Shown here in pieces: positions 32,217 through 40,641 of a stretch of 42,012 nt of DNA. This DNA comes from a bacterium. GTDB lineage: Bacteria > Margulisbacteria > Marinamargulisbacteria > SXXA01 > JAHFDB01. Below the pieces are notes generated by a model, which did not search any database, was not told the origin of the DNA, and saw only the letters and a program-made list of their open reading frames with translations. Every line of letters starts with the position of its first letter. The stretch's first letter is position 1. The translations under genes were made by a program, and so were the position numbers. Location: the NCBI GenBank assembly GCA_023249195.1, contig JAHFDB010000007.1, forward strand, positions 1-42,012, in the 5' to 3' direction.

Positions 32217-33070
32217 AATCTGCAGCCACTTGGAAGATGTAACGGACTGGGGATATCCCCCTTAAGCACATGCGTAACTTCCGATCTTTTAGAAAAGGGA
32301 GACGGAATCGCAGCAATCAAGGCCTGAGTATAGGGGTGCATAGGGTGTTTAAATAGCTCAGAAGGCTTTCCTTTTTCAATCAATTTTCCCAAATACATGA
32401 CCAACATCTCATCGCAATTTTGAGCAATCACCCCTAAGTCATGAGAAATAAGCAATATCGACATGTCGAGTTCTTCTTTTAAATCGTTCAAAAGGGTCAA
32501 AATTTGCGCCTGAACGGTCACATCTAACGAAGCAGTGGGTTCATCTGCAATCAACAATTTAGGCCTCATAGAAAGGGTTATGGCAATCATCAGGCGTTGA
32601 CACATTCCGAGTGAAAATTGATGAGGATAGTGATCCAGCCGCAGAGCCGCATCGGGGATTTGAACTTTTTGTAAAAGCTCAATGGCAATGTCACGGGCAC
32701 GAGCAGTACTGACGTTTTGATGCAACACAATGGTTTCAATCATCTGGTTTCCAACGGAAAATACCGGATTGAGTGCCGCTAAGGGATTTTGAAAAATCAA
32801 GCCCATTTCAGAACCTCGGATAGATCTGAGCTGGGTATTAGACAACCCCATAATATTCTGGCCTTTCCACAAAATAGACCCAGACAACACCGCCTGGGGA
32901 GGAAGCAGTTGCATCACAGACATCGCTGTGACACTTTTACCCGATCCAGACTCGCCCACCAATCCCACGATGGTTTTGTCAGGAATCTCGAAAGAAATAT
33001 GATCCACAGCGGTTACAGTATGACCCCCAGAAGAAAAAGACACACTCAGATTTTCTACTTTTAGGCTCAT
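32096..33070 (-). CDS. Oligopeptide/dipeptide ABC transporter ATP-binding protein (OppD/DppD-like) with altered signature motif
   Basis: A 324-residue ATPase. Walker A is GESGSGKSVTAMSV, Walker B LLIADEPTASLDV, the switch His is in LLISHDLGV, and the C-terminal oligopeptide-transporter cysteines are in GCRFHPRCPKAFALCSE. The ABC signature, normally SGGMRQR in OppD, reads SLGMCQR here, changing the first Gly and the Arg. Transport activity may rely on a better partner site, but no OppF-like second ATPase is encoded beside it. It overlaps the permease gene as ATGA. The C-terminus looks normal despite the antisense overlap with the MNT gene. Confidence 0.9.
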   Translation of the reverse strand: MSLKVENLSVSFSSGGHTVTAVDHISFEIPDKTIVGLVGESGSGKSVTAMSVMQLLPPQAVLSGSILWKGQNIMGLSNTQLRSIRGSEMGLIFQNPLAALNPVFSVGNQMIETIVLHQNVSTARARDIAIELLQKVQIPDAALRLDHYPHQFSLGMCQRLMIAITLSMRPKLLIADEPTASLDVTVQAQILTLLNDLKEELDMSILLISHDLGVIAQNCDEMLVMYLGKLIEKGKPSELFKHPMHPYTQALIAAIPSPFSKRSEVTHVLKGDIPSPLHLPSGCRFHPRCPKAFALCSEKEPRLEPVCGREVACFLATEATSNSR

Positions 33071-33873
33071 GAAACAACCCTTTCTTTTTTGTTTAGTGCG
33101 GCTCTGGCATGGTCACTTAAGACATTGAGCGACAACACCGTTAGGGTAATTAAAACACCGGGCACAATCGACATCCAAGGCGCCTCGTTCATGAGAGGAA
33201 CACTGCGTTCCAGCATATTCCCCCAAGAGGCATAGGGAGGCTGGACGCCCAACCCTAAAAAACTTAAAACAGATTCCGTCAGAATAGCACTCCCTACGCC
33301 CAAGGTAGCAGACACAATCACAGGCGAAAGCGTATGGGGAAGCATGTGCTTAAACACCAGTCTTGAAGTGGAAATACCACGGGCTTTGGCCGAGATAATA
33401 AACAGCCGCTGTTTGACGCTTAGCACCTCGGCACGCACCAATCGGGTGGTTCCCATCCAGCTGGTGAGTCCAATCACAATCACAACATTCCAAATGCTGG
33501 GTTTCCAAAGAGATTGAATAATCAAAATCAAAAACAGGGTGGGCAACGCCATTAAAACATCTACAAGCCTCATGATAATCGCGTCCGTAACCCCCTCAAA
33601 ATAGCCACATAAAAGCCCGACACTAACCCCCAGAACCGTTGAAAGAACCACAGAAACAATACCCACTAATAACGAGATTTTTGCCCCAGAAATGCTGCGC
33701 ACCAGGACATCTCGGCCCAAGTCGTCGGTCCCAAAGGGGTGGTGTAACGAGGGCGCCTGAGGCTGTCCCGCCAACAATGGATCAAATCGAGTAGCGTCTA
33801 AACCTGGGATAAAACTCATCCCAAAAGACAGAATAAATACCGCAAGGATATACAAATAGGGTAAACGCCTCAT
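33067..33873 (-). CDS. Peptide ABC transporter permease, DppC/OppC-like
   Basis: About 268 residues from the ATG at 33873 (MRRLPYLYILAVFIL), chosen because it makes an ATGA overlap with the dppB-like gene; the ORF track starts 15 codons earlier. The family features are HHPFGTDDLGRDVLVRSISG, several transmembrane segments and the coupling-helix region ISAKARGISTSRLVFKHMLP. It ends with an ATGA overlap into oppD. Confidence 0.93.
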   Translation of the reverse strand: MRRLPYLYILAVFILSFGMSFIPGLDATRFDPLLAGQPQAPSLHHPFGTDDLGRDVLVRSISGAKISLLVGIVSVVLSTVLGVSVGLLCGYFEGVTDAIIMRLVDVLMALPTLFLILIIQSLWKPSIWNVVIVIGLTSWMGTTRLVRAEVLSVKQRLFIISAKARGISTSRLVFKHMLPHTLSPVIVSATLGVGSAILTESVLSFLGLGVQPPYASWGNMLERSVPLMNEAPWMSIVPGVLITLTVLSLNVLSDHARAALNKKERVVS

Positions 33874-34850
33874 GAAATTCTCGGATCTACCCATCGATAA
33901 GCCACATCGGAAAGCCAATTCCCCACAATAATCAACACAGACGACATCATTAACATCCCCATAAGTACCGGGTAGTCTCTGGCAAAGACCGCGCTAATAC
34001 CCAATTGTCCCATTCCTGGCCAAGAAAAAATGTATTCAATCACAAAAGTCCCACTCACAAGCTCGGGCAACATCAACCCCAACAAAGTCACCATGGGTAA
34101 CATCGCATTTTTAAGGGCATGTTTAAATAAAATCCGTGTCTCAGAAAGCCCTCGGGCCCGAGCAGCCTGAATATAATCTTGCGTTAAAATGCCGATGGTT
34201 TCAAAGCGATAATAGCGGGTAAGCCCTGCCAAACTGCCGATTAAAATCGTCATCAATGGTAAAATCAAATGCTGCGCAATCGCAACACTTTGTTCCCAAA
34301 ACGAGCTTGTCTCAAGACCGGGTTCTAAAAATCCCGAAGTGGGAAGCCAGTCAAGTTTGAGGGAAAAAATCAACATTAAAACCAAGCCTAACCAAAAGGT
34401 GGGCATGGCCATCCCCACAAACGAAAGCAAAGTCACTGTTTTATCAAACCCAGTGTCTTTGCGATATCCCGACCACAACCCCAGGGGCAAGGTCAACATC
34501 AAAATCAAAGTTAACGACGATACCGATAAAATCATGGTTGCGGGCAGCCTCTCTGCAATAGCACGCAAAACAGGTTTTCCAGAAACGTACGAATAGCCCC
34601 ACTGTCCCCGTAAAACGTGGCCTAACCAGTGGCCATATTGGGTCCACAAAGGCTGATCAAGCCCTAAATTATGTTTCAAAAGGGCCTTGTCTTGAAGAGA
34701 AAGCTTGGGATCAAGCATCATCGAAGCCGGATCTCCTGGAGCAAGATGCATCAGCATAAACGACACAAGGCTAATACCCAAAAGTGTGAAGAGAGAAGGA
34801 ATAAGGCGCCTAAGAAATTTTTTGATATAAAGCCCGTTAGTGATATTCAT
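33870..34850 (-). CDS. Peptide ABC transporter permease, DppB/OppB-like
   Basis: About 326 residues from the ATG at 34850 (MNITNGLYIKKFLRRLIP). The longer ORF-track start lies inside asd. DppB features are LMHLAPGDPASMML, LGLDQPLWTQYGHWLGHVL, RLPATMILS, the coupling segment YIQAARARGLSETRILFKHA and the final IEYIFSWPGMGQLG block. It begins 19 nt after asd and is coupled to the dppC-like gene. No periplasmic substrate-binding protein gene accompanies the transporter, so its substrate is open. Confidence 0.93.
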   Translation of the reverse strand: MNITNGLYIKKFLRRLIPSLFTLLGISLVSFMLMHLAPGDPASMMLDPKLSLQDKALLKHNLGLDQPLWTQYGHWLGHVLRGQWGYSYVSGKPVLRAIAERLPATMILSVSSLTLILMLTLPLGLWSGYRKDTGFDKTVTLLSFVGMAMPTFWLGLVLMLIFSLKLDWLPTSGFLEPGLETSSFWEQSVAIAQHLILPLMTILIGSLAGLTRYYRFETIGILTQDYIQAARARGLSETRILFKHALKNAMLPMVTLLGLMLPELVSGTFVIEYIFSWPGMGQLGISAVFARDYPVLMGMLMMSSVLIIVGNWLSDVAYRWVDPRIS

Positions 34851-34869
34851 ACTCAAAGGGTTACAAAAA

Positions 34870-35874
34870 CTACCCCTGCATCCACGCTTCTGCAATTTGA
34901 ACTGCGTTAAGGGCAGCTCCCTTTCTTAGGTTGTCAGACACGCACCACAGGTCAATAGCCCGGGGATGGGAAAGGTCTTCCCGAATCCGCCCCACAAACA
35001 CCTCATCTCGGCCTGCCGTTTCCCTTGGAGTTGGATAAATAAGTTTCGAAGGATCATCCATCACTTCCACCCCCGGCATCACAGACAGTAATTCTCGCAC
35101 CTGTGCCACAGATAGTTTCCTCTTGGTTTGAATGTTAATCGATTCGCTATGACCTACAAATACGGGCACACGCACAGTGGTAGCCGTGACCTGAATCGAA
35201 GGATCACCTAAAATTTTCTTGGTTTCTTCAATCATTTTAACTTCTTCTTTGGTATACCCATTTTCAAGGAAGCTATCAATTTGAGGAATTAAATTAAAGG
35301 CAATGGGGTGGGGAAACTTTTTGCATTCGATTTCCATCCCAGATAACGTTTTTCTGGATTGGCTTTCAAGTTCATTCATGCCTTCTTTTCCTGCACCAGA
35401 GACCGATTGGTAAGTAGACACAACCACACGCTCGATAATGCCCGCATCATGAAAGGGTTTCAATACCAACACCATTTGAGCCGTCGAACAGTTAGGGTTA
35501 GAGATAATGCCTTTGTGGCCCTTGATTGCATGTGCATTTACTTCAGGGACCACTAATGGCACGTCTGGAAACATTCTAAAGTGACTGGTATTATCGATGG
35601 CCACCGCCCCTGATTTGGCGGCTATTGGGGCAAATTCGGCCGACACAGAGCCCCCTGCCGAAAAGAGTGCAATGTCTACCCCGTCAAAAGAATCTTTATT
35701 TAAAACTTTAACCTCAATGTGTTTTCCATGAAACTCAACTTCAGCACCCGCAGAGCGCTCAGAGGCCAATGGCACCAAGGTTCCTACGGGGAAATTTCGA
35801 CTTTCCAACACCTGGATCATTTCACGCCCGACAACTCCGGTGGCACCCACTACGGCTACTGTATATTTTTTCAT
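34870..35874 (-). CDS. asd: Aspartate-semialdehyde dehydrogenase
   Basis: About 334 residues. The NADP-binding start is VAVVGATGVVGREMIQVLES. The catalytic Cys is in ISNPNCSTAQMVL and the catalytic His in VPVFVGHSESINI; TPRETAGRDEVFVGRIR is also typical. It reduces aspartyl phosphate to aspartate semialdehyde for lysine/diaminopimelate, threonine and methionine. I prefer the ATG at 35874 (MKKYTVAVVG), which sits 8 nt after AAGGAG; the ATG at 35880 is only 2 nt from it. The peptide transporter genes follow immediately, a possible operon linking peptide uptake to the aspartate pathway. Confidence 0.96.
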   Translation of the reverse strand: MKKYTVAVVGATGVVGREMIQVLESRNFPVGTLVPLASERSAGAEVEFHGKHIEVKVLNKDSFDGVDIALFSAGGSVSAEFAPIAAKSGAVAIDNTSHFRMFPDVPLVVPEVNAHAIKGHKGIISNPNCSTAQMVLVLKPFHDAGIIERVVVSTYQSVSGAGKEGMNELESQSRKTLSGMEIECKKFPHPIAFNLIPQIDSFLENGYTKEEVKMIEETKKILGDPSIQVTATTVRVPVFVGHSESINIQTKRKLSVAQVRELLSVMPGVEVMDDPSKLIYPTPRETAGRDEVFVGRIREDLSHPRAIDLWCVSDNLRKGAALNAVQIAEAWMQG

Positions 35875-35941
35875 ACTCATTTCTCCTTGGTTTTTTCTAT
35901 ATCAAAATTTAAAAATTACCTTGCAATACTGCCAAATGCCA

Positions 35942-36487
35942 CTATAACAAAAACAAGCCGTGGATCATATATGCCAACCCTAGCACGCCAAAACACAATC
36001 CAAGCCCCCATAAAAATCGTTTCTGAGTCAATGTACTTACTGAAGAGAGCATAATGCTAATTTGAAGCAACATTGTAGCCAAAGCTAAGGAAGCACTTTG
36101 CTGCTTAAAGATTTCTTGCTTTTTGGCTAAAGCTTCTGTTTCTTGCTTAATTTTAGCTTTCTCCAAGTCATATCGCGCCACTTCTTTTTCAAGAAACGAC
36201 ATGCGCTCACTGGCCAGCTGCTGGCCGGCCTGTGATCCACCTGCAACACGGTAATATTGATAAAGTCTGAGCTCAGATTCACAAACATGTTGCTTGATGC
36301 TTTTTGATTGAAAATAAGACCATCCCTTACTTTCCAAAGTTGTGTACAATGCCACTTTTGTAGAAAACCCACTGGCTTTCAAGCTAGAAATAGCAGCACA
36401 TACCGCCAAAATAGTAATACTTAAAGTCACAGCCTGCGTCCACTTGTCTTTAAACAAATCTGCTATAGAGAGGGTCTTTTTTTCCAT
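35942..36487 (-). CDS. DUF4337-like membrane protein
   Basis: About 181 residues from the ATG at 36487 (MEKKTLSIADLFKDKW), which follows AAGGAG by 6 nt. The ORF-track ATG at 36508 would place the ribosome site inside the gene. There is an N-terminal transmembrane segment (VTLSITILAVCAAISSL), the motif GWSYFQSKSIKQHVCESELR that resembles the DUF4337 W-x-Y-x-Q-x-K-S-I-K signature, a basic/acidic coiled coil (about residues 95-130) and two C-terminal membrane segments. The function is unknown. It stands alone between asd and uvrB. Confidence 0.7.
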   Translation of the reverse strand: MEKKTLSIADLFKDKWTQAVTLSITILAVCAAISSLKASGFSTKVALYTTLESKGWSYFQSKSIKQHVCESELRLYQYYRVAGGSQAGQQLASERMSFLEKEVARYDLEKAKIKQETEALAKKQEIFKQQSASLALATMLLQISIMLSSVSTLTQKRFLWGLGLCFGVLGLAYMIHGLFLL

Positions 36488-36713
36488 GGGGGGCTCCTTA
36501 TCTATCACAAAAAACCAATGTTTTTAAATGCTCTAAACTGGGCATAAAGGGTATATCTCAGAAGCATTTTACAAATTTTATGGAAGGATGGCTATTCATG
36601 ATTCAAAGACACCAAATAGCACAGACTAAAAATATCCCACTCGACACAGTAGACTGGATCTTGTTTTTGTAAAAGCGAAAAATATAATAACGCTTCCTAA
36701 AAAAATACTCCAA

Positions 36714-36722
36714 TGCTATAAC
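36714..36722 (+). promoter_or_regulatory. Extended -10 promoter element of uvrB (near-leaderless)
   Basis: TGCTATAAC is an extended -10 (TGn + TATAAC) ending 9 nt before the uvrB ATG, with no ribosome site between. A second possible promoter lies upstream (TTGTTT at 36661, 16-nt spacer, TATAAT at 36683), but its longer leader also lacks a Shine-Dalgarno sequence. The rest of the 36488-36731 gap holds only a 30-codon ORF I do not support. Confidence 0.45.
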
Positions 36723-36731
36723 CAATTTACA

Positions 36732-38708
36732 ATGATTCCTCAACATATCCCATTCCAATTGGTCAGCGATTTTGAGCCCGCTGGCGATCAACCAGAGGCT
36801 ATCGACGCTTTAGTCAAAGGCATTCAAGAAAACAAGAAATATCAAGTCCTTTTAGGGGTAACAGGTTCTGGAAAAACCTTTACCATTGCCAATGTCATTG
36901 CGAAACTCAACCGTCCCGCCCTGATTATAGCCCACAATAAAACATTAGCAGCCCAACTATGCAGTGAATTCAGAGAGTTTTTTCCCCATAATATTGTCGA
37001 ATATTTTATTTCCTATTATGACTATTATCAACCCGAAGCCTACATTCCTTCCCGCGATGCCTATATCGAAAAAGAGGCCCAAATTAACCAAGAAATCGAG
37101 CGTCTGCGCCACAGTGCCACCCGCGCCCTGCTCATGCGCCGAGATGTCATTATTGTGGCCTCGGTGTCTTGCATTTATGGGTTGGGTTTGCCTGAAGATT
37201 ATATGAAGGGCATTCTTACACTCAAAGTAGGTCAACTGATGCCTCGACATGCCCTGTTGTCGCACCTTGAACGGGTACAGTATGAACGCAACGATTTCGA
37301 ACTTATTCGAGGTCGATATCGGGTGTTAGGTGAAACCGTTGATATTTTTGGAGTTTGGGACGAAAACGTCATTCGCCTTTGTTTTTTTGGTGAAGAAATC
37401 GACCGCATTCTGATCATTCACAAAGTATCTGGTGAAATAATTGAAAATCTAGACCATATTGATATTTTTCCAGGCACTCATTATGTTGTACAAGACAATT
37501 TAAACCGGCCCATTGCGGCCATTAAAGCCGAACTCAAGGAGCGTCTTATTGAACTCAATGAAGACGAAAAAATTGTCGAGGCCAAGCGACTGGAACAACG
37601 CACAAACTATGACCTCGATATGATGGCGGAGATGGGATATTGCAAGGGAATTGAAAATTATTCCAGGCACGTTTCTGGGCGGGCTCCCGGAGAAGCCCCC
37701 GGTGTGCTTCTCGACTTTTTTCCCAAAGATTTTCTGACTATCATCGATGAATCGCACGTGACGTTCCCTCAAGTTCGAGGCATGTATGAAGGGGATCGGT
37801 CCAGAAAACAGACCTTAATTCAATACGGATTTAGACTACCCTCGGCCTTAGATAACCGGCCCTTAAAATTTCCAGAATTTGAAGAAAAAATGGGCCTTTC
37901 TATTGCTGTATCCGCAACGCCTGGCCCTTATGAACTAGGAAAAACAGGGGGGGAAATTATCCAGCAAATTATCCGACCCACAGGGCTATTAGACCCTGAA
38001 ATTGTGGTCAAACCTACCGCACATCAGATGGATGACCTTGTTCAAAACATTTATGCGCGTGTGGGAAAAAAAGAACGGGTCTTGATTACGGCGATCACCA
38101 AGCAGTTATCTGAAGATATTACTCAATATTTAGAAGCCGCAGGCATCAAGGTACAGTATCTGCACTCAGACATCCAAGCACTCGACCGCATCGATATTCT
38201 TCACGATCTTAGAGCCGGAAAATATGACGTGCTTGTTGGGGTAAATTTACTTCGAGAAGGCCTAGACCTTCCAGAAGTTTCTCTGGTAGCCATCATGGAT
38301 GCCGATAAAGAAGGCTTTTTAAGAAACGAAAGATCCCTCATTCAAACCATCGGTCGTGCCGCTAGAAATGCCCAAGGCAAAGTCATTTTATATGCGGATA
38401 AGCTCACAGACTCAATGAAAAAAGCCATCGACGAAACCAACCGACGACGAAAAATTCAAAAAGATTTCAACACCGCCCATGGCATTACCCCTAAAACCAT
38501 CATCAAAAAATTGGCAGATATTCGAGACAAAGACAGGCAACGCCTTATTGAACTCAAAAAAGAAGAGCTTGCCGTCACAGCAGAGACACTGCCTCAGCTT
38601 CTCTCTAAACTTGAAAAAGAAATGAAAGACGCGGCTAAAAATCTAGAATTCGAAATAGCCGCCGCACTTCGCGACCAAATCGAAACCCTTAAAAACACCT
38701 CTTTGTAG
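36732..38708 (+). CDS. uvrB: Excinuclease ABC subunit B
   Basis: A complete 658-residue UvrB. The order is: FEPAGDQPEAIDAL, Walker A LLGVTGSGKTFTIANVI, the beta-hairpin with YYDYYQPEAYIPSRDAYIEK, DEAD-type motif IIDESHVTFPQ, the helicase C-terminal motifs LREGLDLPEVSLVAIMDADK and SLIQTIGRAARN, and the UVR domain (LEKEMKDAAKNLEFEIAAAL). It verifies DNA damage after loading by UvrA and recruits UvrC. Start context lacks a Shine-Dalgarno site (see promoter entry). No other uvr gene is nearby. Confidence 0.98.
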   Translation: MIPQHIPFQLVSDFEPAGDQPEAIDALVKGIQENKKYQVLLGVTGSGKTFTIANVIAKLNRPALIIAHNKTLAAQLCSEFREFFPHNIVEYFISYYDYYQPEAYIPSRDAYIEKEAQINQEIERLRHSATRALLMRRDVIIVASVSCIYGLGLPEDYMKGILTLKVGQLMPRHALLSHLERVQYERNDFELIRGRYRVLGETVDIFGVWDENVIRLCFFGEEIDRILIIHKVSGEIIENLDHIDIFPGTHYVVQDNLNRPIAAIKAELKERLIELNEDEKIVEAKRLEQRTNYDLDMMAEMGYCKGIENYSRHVSGRAPGEAPGVLLDFFPKDFLTIIDESHVTFPQVRGMYEGDRSRKQTLIQYGFRLPSALDNRPLKFPEFEEKMGLSIAVSATPGPYELGKTGGEIIQQIIRPTGLLDPEIVVKPTAHQMDDLVQNIYARVGKKERVLITAITKQLSEDITQYLEAAGIKVQYLHSDIQALDRIDILHDLRAGKYDVLVGVNLLREGLDLPEVSLVAIMDADKEGFLRNERSLIQTIGRAARNAQGKVILYADKLTDSMKKAIDETNRRRKIQKDFNTAHGITPKTIIKKLADIRDKDRQRLIELKKEELAVTAETLPQLLSKLEKEMKDAAKNLEFEIAAALRDQIETLKNTSL

Positions 38709-38779
38709 CTTCTGAGTCCTCAATGTCGAAGAAGTCTGGTAGAATTACAAGATAAAATGAATATGAAAAGGGCCTGTTT

Positions 38780-38932
38780 TTGAGCAAAGAATTGCAGCCA
38801 ATTGAATCACAGTTTTTGATGTACACCTCTCCAAAAGGTGAGGTAAAAATTGAGGTTGTGTTTCAGGACGAGACTATTTGGCTTTCTCAAAAGAAAATGG
38901 GAGAGCTTTTTAACGTTGAATCACACCACTAA
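38780..38932 (+). pseudogene. N-terminal fragment of a RhuM-family gene
   Basis: A 50-codon remnant from a TTG start. Its product (MYTSPKGEVKIEVVFQDETI then WLSQKKMGELFNVES) matches the start of RhuM-family proteins and resembles the intact RhuM on the opposite strand at 40.6-41.7 kb (DVWLTQKMMGVLYDVETHTI). Homology stops after NVESH, and a TAA follows in an A-tract where the IS-like repeats begin. An extended -10 (TGGTAGAAT at 38737-38745) lies upstream. It is a decayed second copy from the restriction-modification island. Confidence 0.8.
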
Positions 38933-38983
38933 AAAAAAATGCCCCAAGTGGGGATTTTTACTGTGCCCCACTGGGGAATTTTA
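38930..38983. repeat. Two direct ~22-nt GC-palindromic units at a deletion junction, probable IS end remnant
   Basis: The unit TGCCCCAAGTGGGGATTTTT is followed by TGCCCCACTGGGGAATTTT; each has a CCCC/GGGG hairpin core. Coding homology of the RhuM fragment stops on the left side and that of DinD on the right side of this stretch. Repeated units of this kind are reminiscent of IS21-family ends (from memory). They could also act as a bidirectional terminator. Confidence 0.5.
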
Positions 38984-39455
38984 GTTTGCCATAATCATGT
39001 TCATAAAGCGTATCGGAAAGATGCTTTTCGGTCTCGGTAAGCTTGGCGCGTGCCTGAAGCCGTTCTGCCAAAAGCAACCGTTCTTCGAGTAATTCATGCT
39101 TTCGGGTCTGTATAGCAAAGTAACTCTGTGCAAAAGCGATGGATTCTTTCCTAGGGTCGCCATTTTGGGCAATGAGGTAACAGGCGTATCGCGTGAGCAT
39201 GATATCTTCAACTTCTCGCTTGCCTCCCTTGCCAATTTCGATCATTTTCGTGGCGTCACGAAAATGATGTTCAACCGGTTGTCCCGAGCTTTCACAGCTT
39301 TCCTTAGCTCGATTAATCGCTGTTTCAAAATTTTCCCATCTCGCGTATTCCAGCAGCCCTTGAAGGTCTCTAGCATACCAATAGCTGATATCTTCTTCGG
39401 AGTGGGCGGCATCCTCAAATCGGGTATGCAGTTGCTTGATTGCGTCTGGTTTCAT
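38958..39455 (-). pseudogene. dinD: DinD-like gene, C-terminally truncated
   Basis: 165 codons from an ATG with AAGGAG 8 nt upstream. It matches the start of DinD (DNA-damage-inducible protein D): YARWENFETAINRAKESC, EHHFRDATKMIEIGKGGKRE, then VEDIMLTRYACYLIAQNGDP and the FAIQTRKHELLEERL region. E. coli DinD has about 274 residues. Here homology ends at TLYEHD, and the frame runs into the CCCC/GGGG repeat, adding KLKFPSGAQ before a stop. About 100 C-terminal residues are missing. The start overlaps the end of the ancestral hsdS frame as ATGA, so dinD was part of the hsd operon. Whether the shortened product is stable is unknown. Confidence 0.85.
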
Positions 39456-40617
39456 AAATTGAGCTCCTTATTTTTCTTGGTTTGAGATTTTGACTTCCTG
39501 ACATCAGGAACCCAATATTCTGAATCTACGAGCCATTCCCCAGTCAGCAGTTTTTGCATCAAACATTTTTTTTGAAGGCGGTATTTAGCACAAGAACAAT
39601 ATCTTTTGGGATCTCTAGGGAAGGATGAGGAATCGGGATTGCTTGTAGATCACCGAAGCTAACCGTTTCTCGTACGCTGCCTTGGGCACTTTTCTTTATT
39701 CTTTGTTTTGCTTCACTTGATGAAAGCCAATGTAAAAAATAGTCAGTATTGAGTATGCTTTCATCAAGTTCAAAAACGGTATACATGGGGCTCAGAACGC
39801 CATCATTCCACTTGTCCAGTCGAGCTATAGAGCCAACATTAATACGAGAGGGATTATAGGCATACTGACCATACGTTACTATTTTGTAATTTGATACATC
39901 TGTACTAGCAACTCTTCGTTCAAATTGATCTTCAGGCAATACAAATCCACTATGATTAGTGACGCTTAATACGCGATCAATTTTATTTTCGTGATTCCGT
40001 TTAGAAATTTCTGAGATAAATTTAGAAAGAGGCATTTTCTTCTGATCTGACTTGTTGATAAGCTTTGTAACCAACCACCCAAACCGCTTCTTCTTCGCCG
40101 CAATGAGGGCTTCGATTTTTTGGTTACAAATGTCGATTTTTTCGATTATGTTGGCAATAGCATCCTGAGTTTCTATAGATGGTATAAAAACAGGAAAATT
40201 TTTAAGTAAATCGGAATCGATTCTTCCGGTACCATGTCCGGCTGAATCCACTAGCTTTTTCAAATGTTCCTTACTATAAACTAAATAATAAAGAATATAC
40301 TTTGGGTTAATAGGAATTTTTGGGACTAGCGCTTTTATGTCTTGATTAAACGAAACTTCTCGAAGGGTAAGTGTAACAGGAACATCTTTAAAAAGAGTCA
40401 TTCCGCGTACCAAGATTAGTAGACTTCCTGCTGGCACTATCTTAGACGATTTGACCCCTTTTTCAGAAAGAGAGGGAAGCGTGGATGAAATGAACGATGT
40501 TTTCAAATCTTTTGCTGTAACCCATGGAAAGTCTCCATTCCAAAAATTGTGGTTAGATTTTGTGGGTGTTGATCCTGACTTGAACTCAAATATTTCAGAA
40601 AGCCTCTTTCGTTTCAA
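39452..40617 (-). pseudogene. hsdS: Type I restriction-modification specificity subunit HsdS, frameshifted near its C-terminus
   Basis: The continuous ORF (40617-39559, TTG start, 352 codons) has target-recognition domain 1 (RLSEIFEFKSGSTPTKSNHN, WVTAKDL), conserved coil 1 (IEKIDICNQKIEALIAAKKK), target domain 2 (ending SFGDLQAIPIP) and the start of the second conserved coil. It stops at AFKKNV. In another frame directly after this, MQKLLTGEWLVDSE follows, the normal HsdS C-terminal motif, and this frame ends in an ATGA overlap with dinD. A shift of one base in the homopolymer of eight T (39566-39573; eight A in the coding strand) rejoins the two. The second coil also looks shorter than usual. 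The frame state may vary in the population. Confidence 0.85.
39566..39573. repeat. Homopolymer T8 at the hsdS frameshift
   Basis: Eight consecutive T (A on the coding strand) lie exactly where the hsdS frame must change by one nucleotide to continue into LMQKLLTG. It is a candidate slipped-strand site. Confidence 0.7.
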
Positions 40618-40641
40618 TTTTTAACAACCTCGTTCAACAAA

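Noticed and set aside
36588-36680. 30-codon ORF (MEGWLFMIQRHQ...) between DUF4337 and uvrB
   Set aside because: It has no convincing ribosome site and no recognisable feature; the region more likely carries promoters.
38930-38983. CCCC/GGGG hairpins as an ordinary uvrB terminator
   Set aside because: They lie 220 nt after uvrB behind a gene fragment and form direct repeats at a homology break, so an IS remnant fits better, though terminator activity is not excluded.
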